NCBI GenBank assembly: GCA_005879045.1
Contig: VBLV01000060.1
Location: 1-5,638 of the forward strand
DNA from: Methanobacteriota archaeon
Lineage (GTDB): Archaea > Thermoplasmatota > Thermoplasmata > RBG-16-68-12
DNA: 5,638 nucleotides
Reading direction: 5' to 3'
The first letter of the stretch is position 1. Each line of letters opens with the position of its first letter. The notes beneath the pieces were generated by a model that was not told the DNA's origin, did not search any database, and saw nothing but the letters and a program-made list of their open reading frames with translations. A program made the translations under genes and the position numbers. Below, in pieces: positions 5,541-5,638 of this stretch.

Positions 5541-5638
5541 GAGAGTTCCAAGCGCAATTGCCGCAGCGCCACCTGTGCAAGGACTGCGACAAGTGGTACG
5601 GCCAGGAGGACGACGAGTACGGCCCCTGCATGTACAAG
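5528..5638 (+). CDS. Cysteine-containing protein, N-terminal fragment (3' end outside window)
   Basis: The frame is open from TTG 5528 to the window end, giving 37 residues. It starts with a polar segment (GNVGEFQAQLPQRH) and continues HLCKDCDKWYGQEDDEYGPCMYK. C17-x2-C20 and C34 suggest the start of a zinc or iron-sulfur binding module. The gene overlaps infB by 13 nt and has a strong, well-spaced ribosome site inside infB, so it is probably co-transcribed and translationally coupled with it. I do not recognise the family from this fragment. A later in-frame TTG (5558) is possible but has no ribosome site. Confidence 0.6.
   Translation, partial: MGNVGEFQAQLPQRHLCKDCDKWYGQEDDEYGPCMYK

Overview
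The window is GC-rich, gene-dense archaeal chromosome. The strongest evidence is the ribosomal and translation set: L7Ae, S28e and L24e, then nucleoside diphosphate kinase and the archaeal/eukaryotic-type initiation factor aIF5B, preceded by an archaeal RecJ-like DHH phosphoesterase. A TATA/BRE-type promoter precedes the ribosomal genes. Strong Shine-Dalgarno sites occur at some starts, and one start (infB) looks leaderless. The gene order is euryarchaeal in style. A high-GC Thermoplasmata-like lineage is my best guess, but the window does not prove it.

Layout: positions 1-789 hold the C-terminal part of a RecJ-like protein on +, cut by the window edge. Positions 833-1360 on - encode a Nudix-fold protein with a degraded Nudix box, convergent with recJ. 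Positions 1361-1585 have no gene. They hold a perfect 38-bp tandem duplication that doubles a TATA/BRE promoter, followed by a leader that can fold into a long hairpin with two stacked kink-turn motifs. That hairpin buries the Shine-Dalgarno site of the next gene, L7Ae, which is itself the kink-turn-binding protein. The + strand then runs rpl7ae (1586-1957), rps28e (1987-2199), an unusually long rpl24e (2204-2818) and ndk (2821-3273) as one tight operon. A small two-helix membrane protein lies on - at 3346-3675. infB/aIF5B (3783-5540) follows with its own probable leaderless promoter. A cysteine-containing gene with a TTG start overlaps the end of infB and runs off the window.

How it fits together: the core is a translation operon. 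L7Ae is a shared kink-turn protein of the 50S subunit and of archaeal guide-RNA and RNase P particles. S28e and L24e are subunit proteins, Ndk supplies NTPs including GTP, and aIF5B uses GTP for subunit joining. The most interesting reading is that L7Ae shuts off its own translation, and possibly that of the operon, by binding the kink-turn hairpin at 1532-1582. Kink-turn-mediated L7Ae autoregulation has been reported in Sulfolobus, so the principle is known. The stacked double geometry, direct burial of the Shine-Dalgarno site and duplicated promoter are the features here that may be new.
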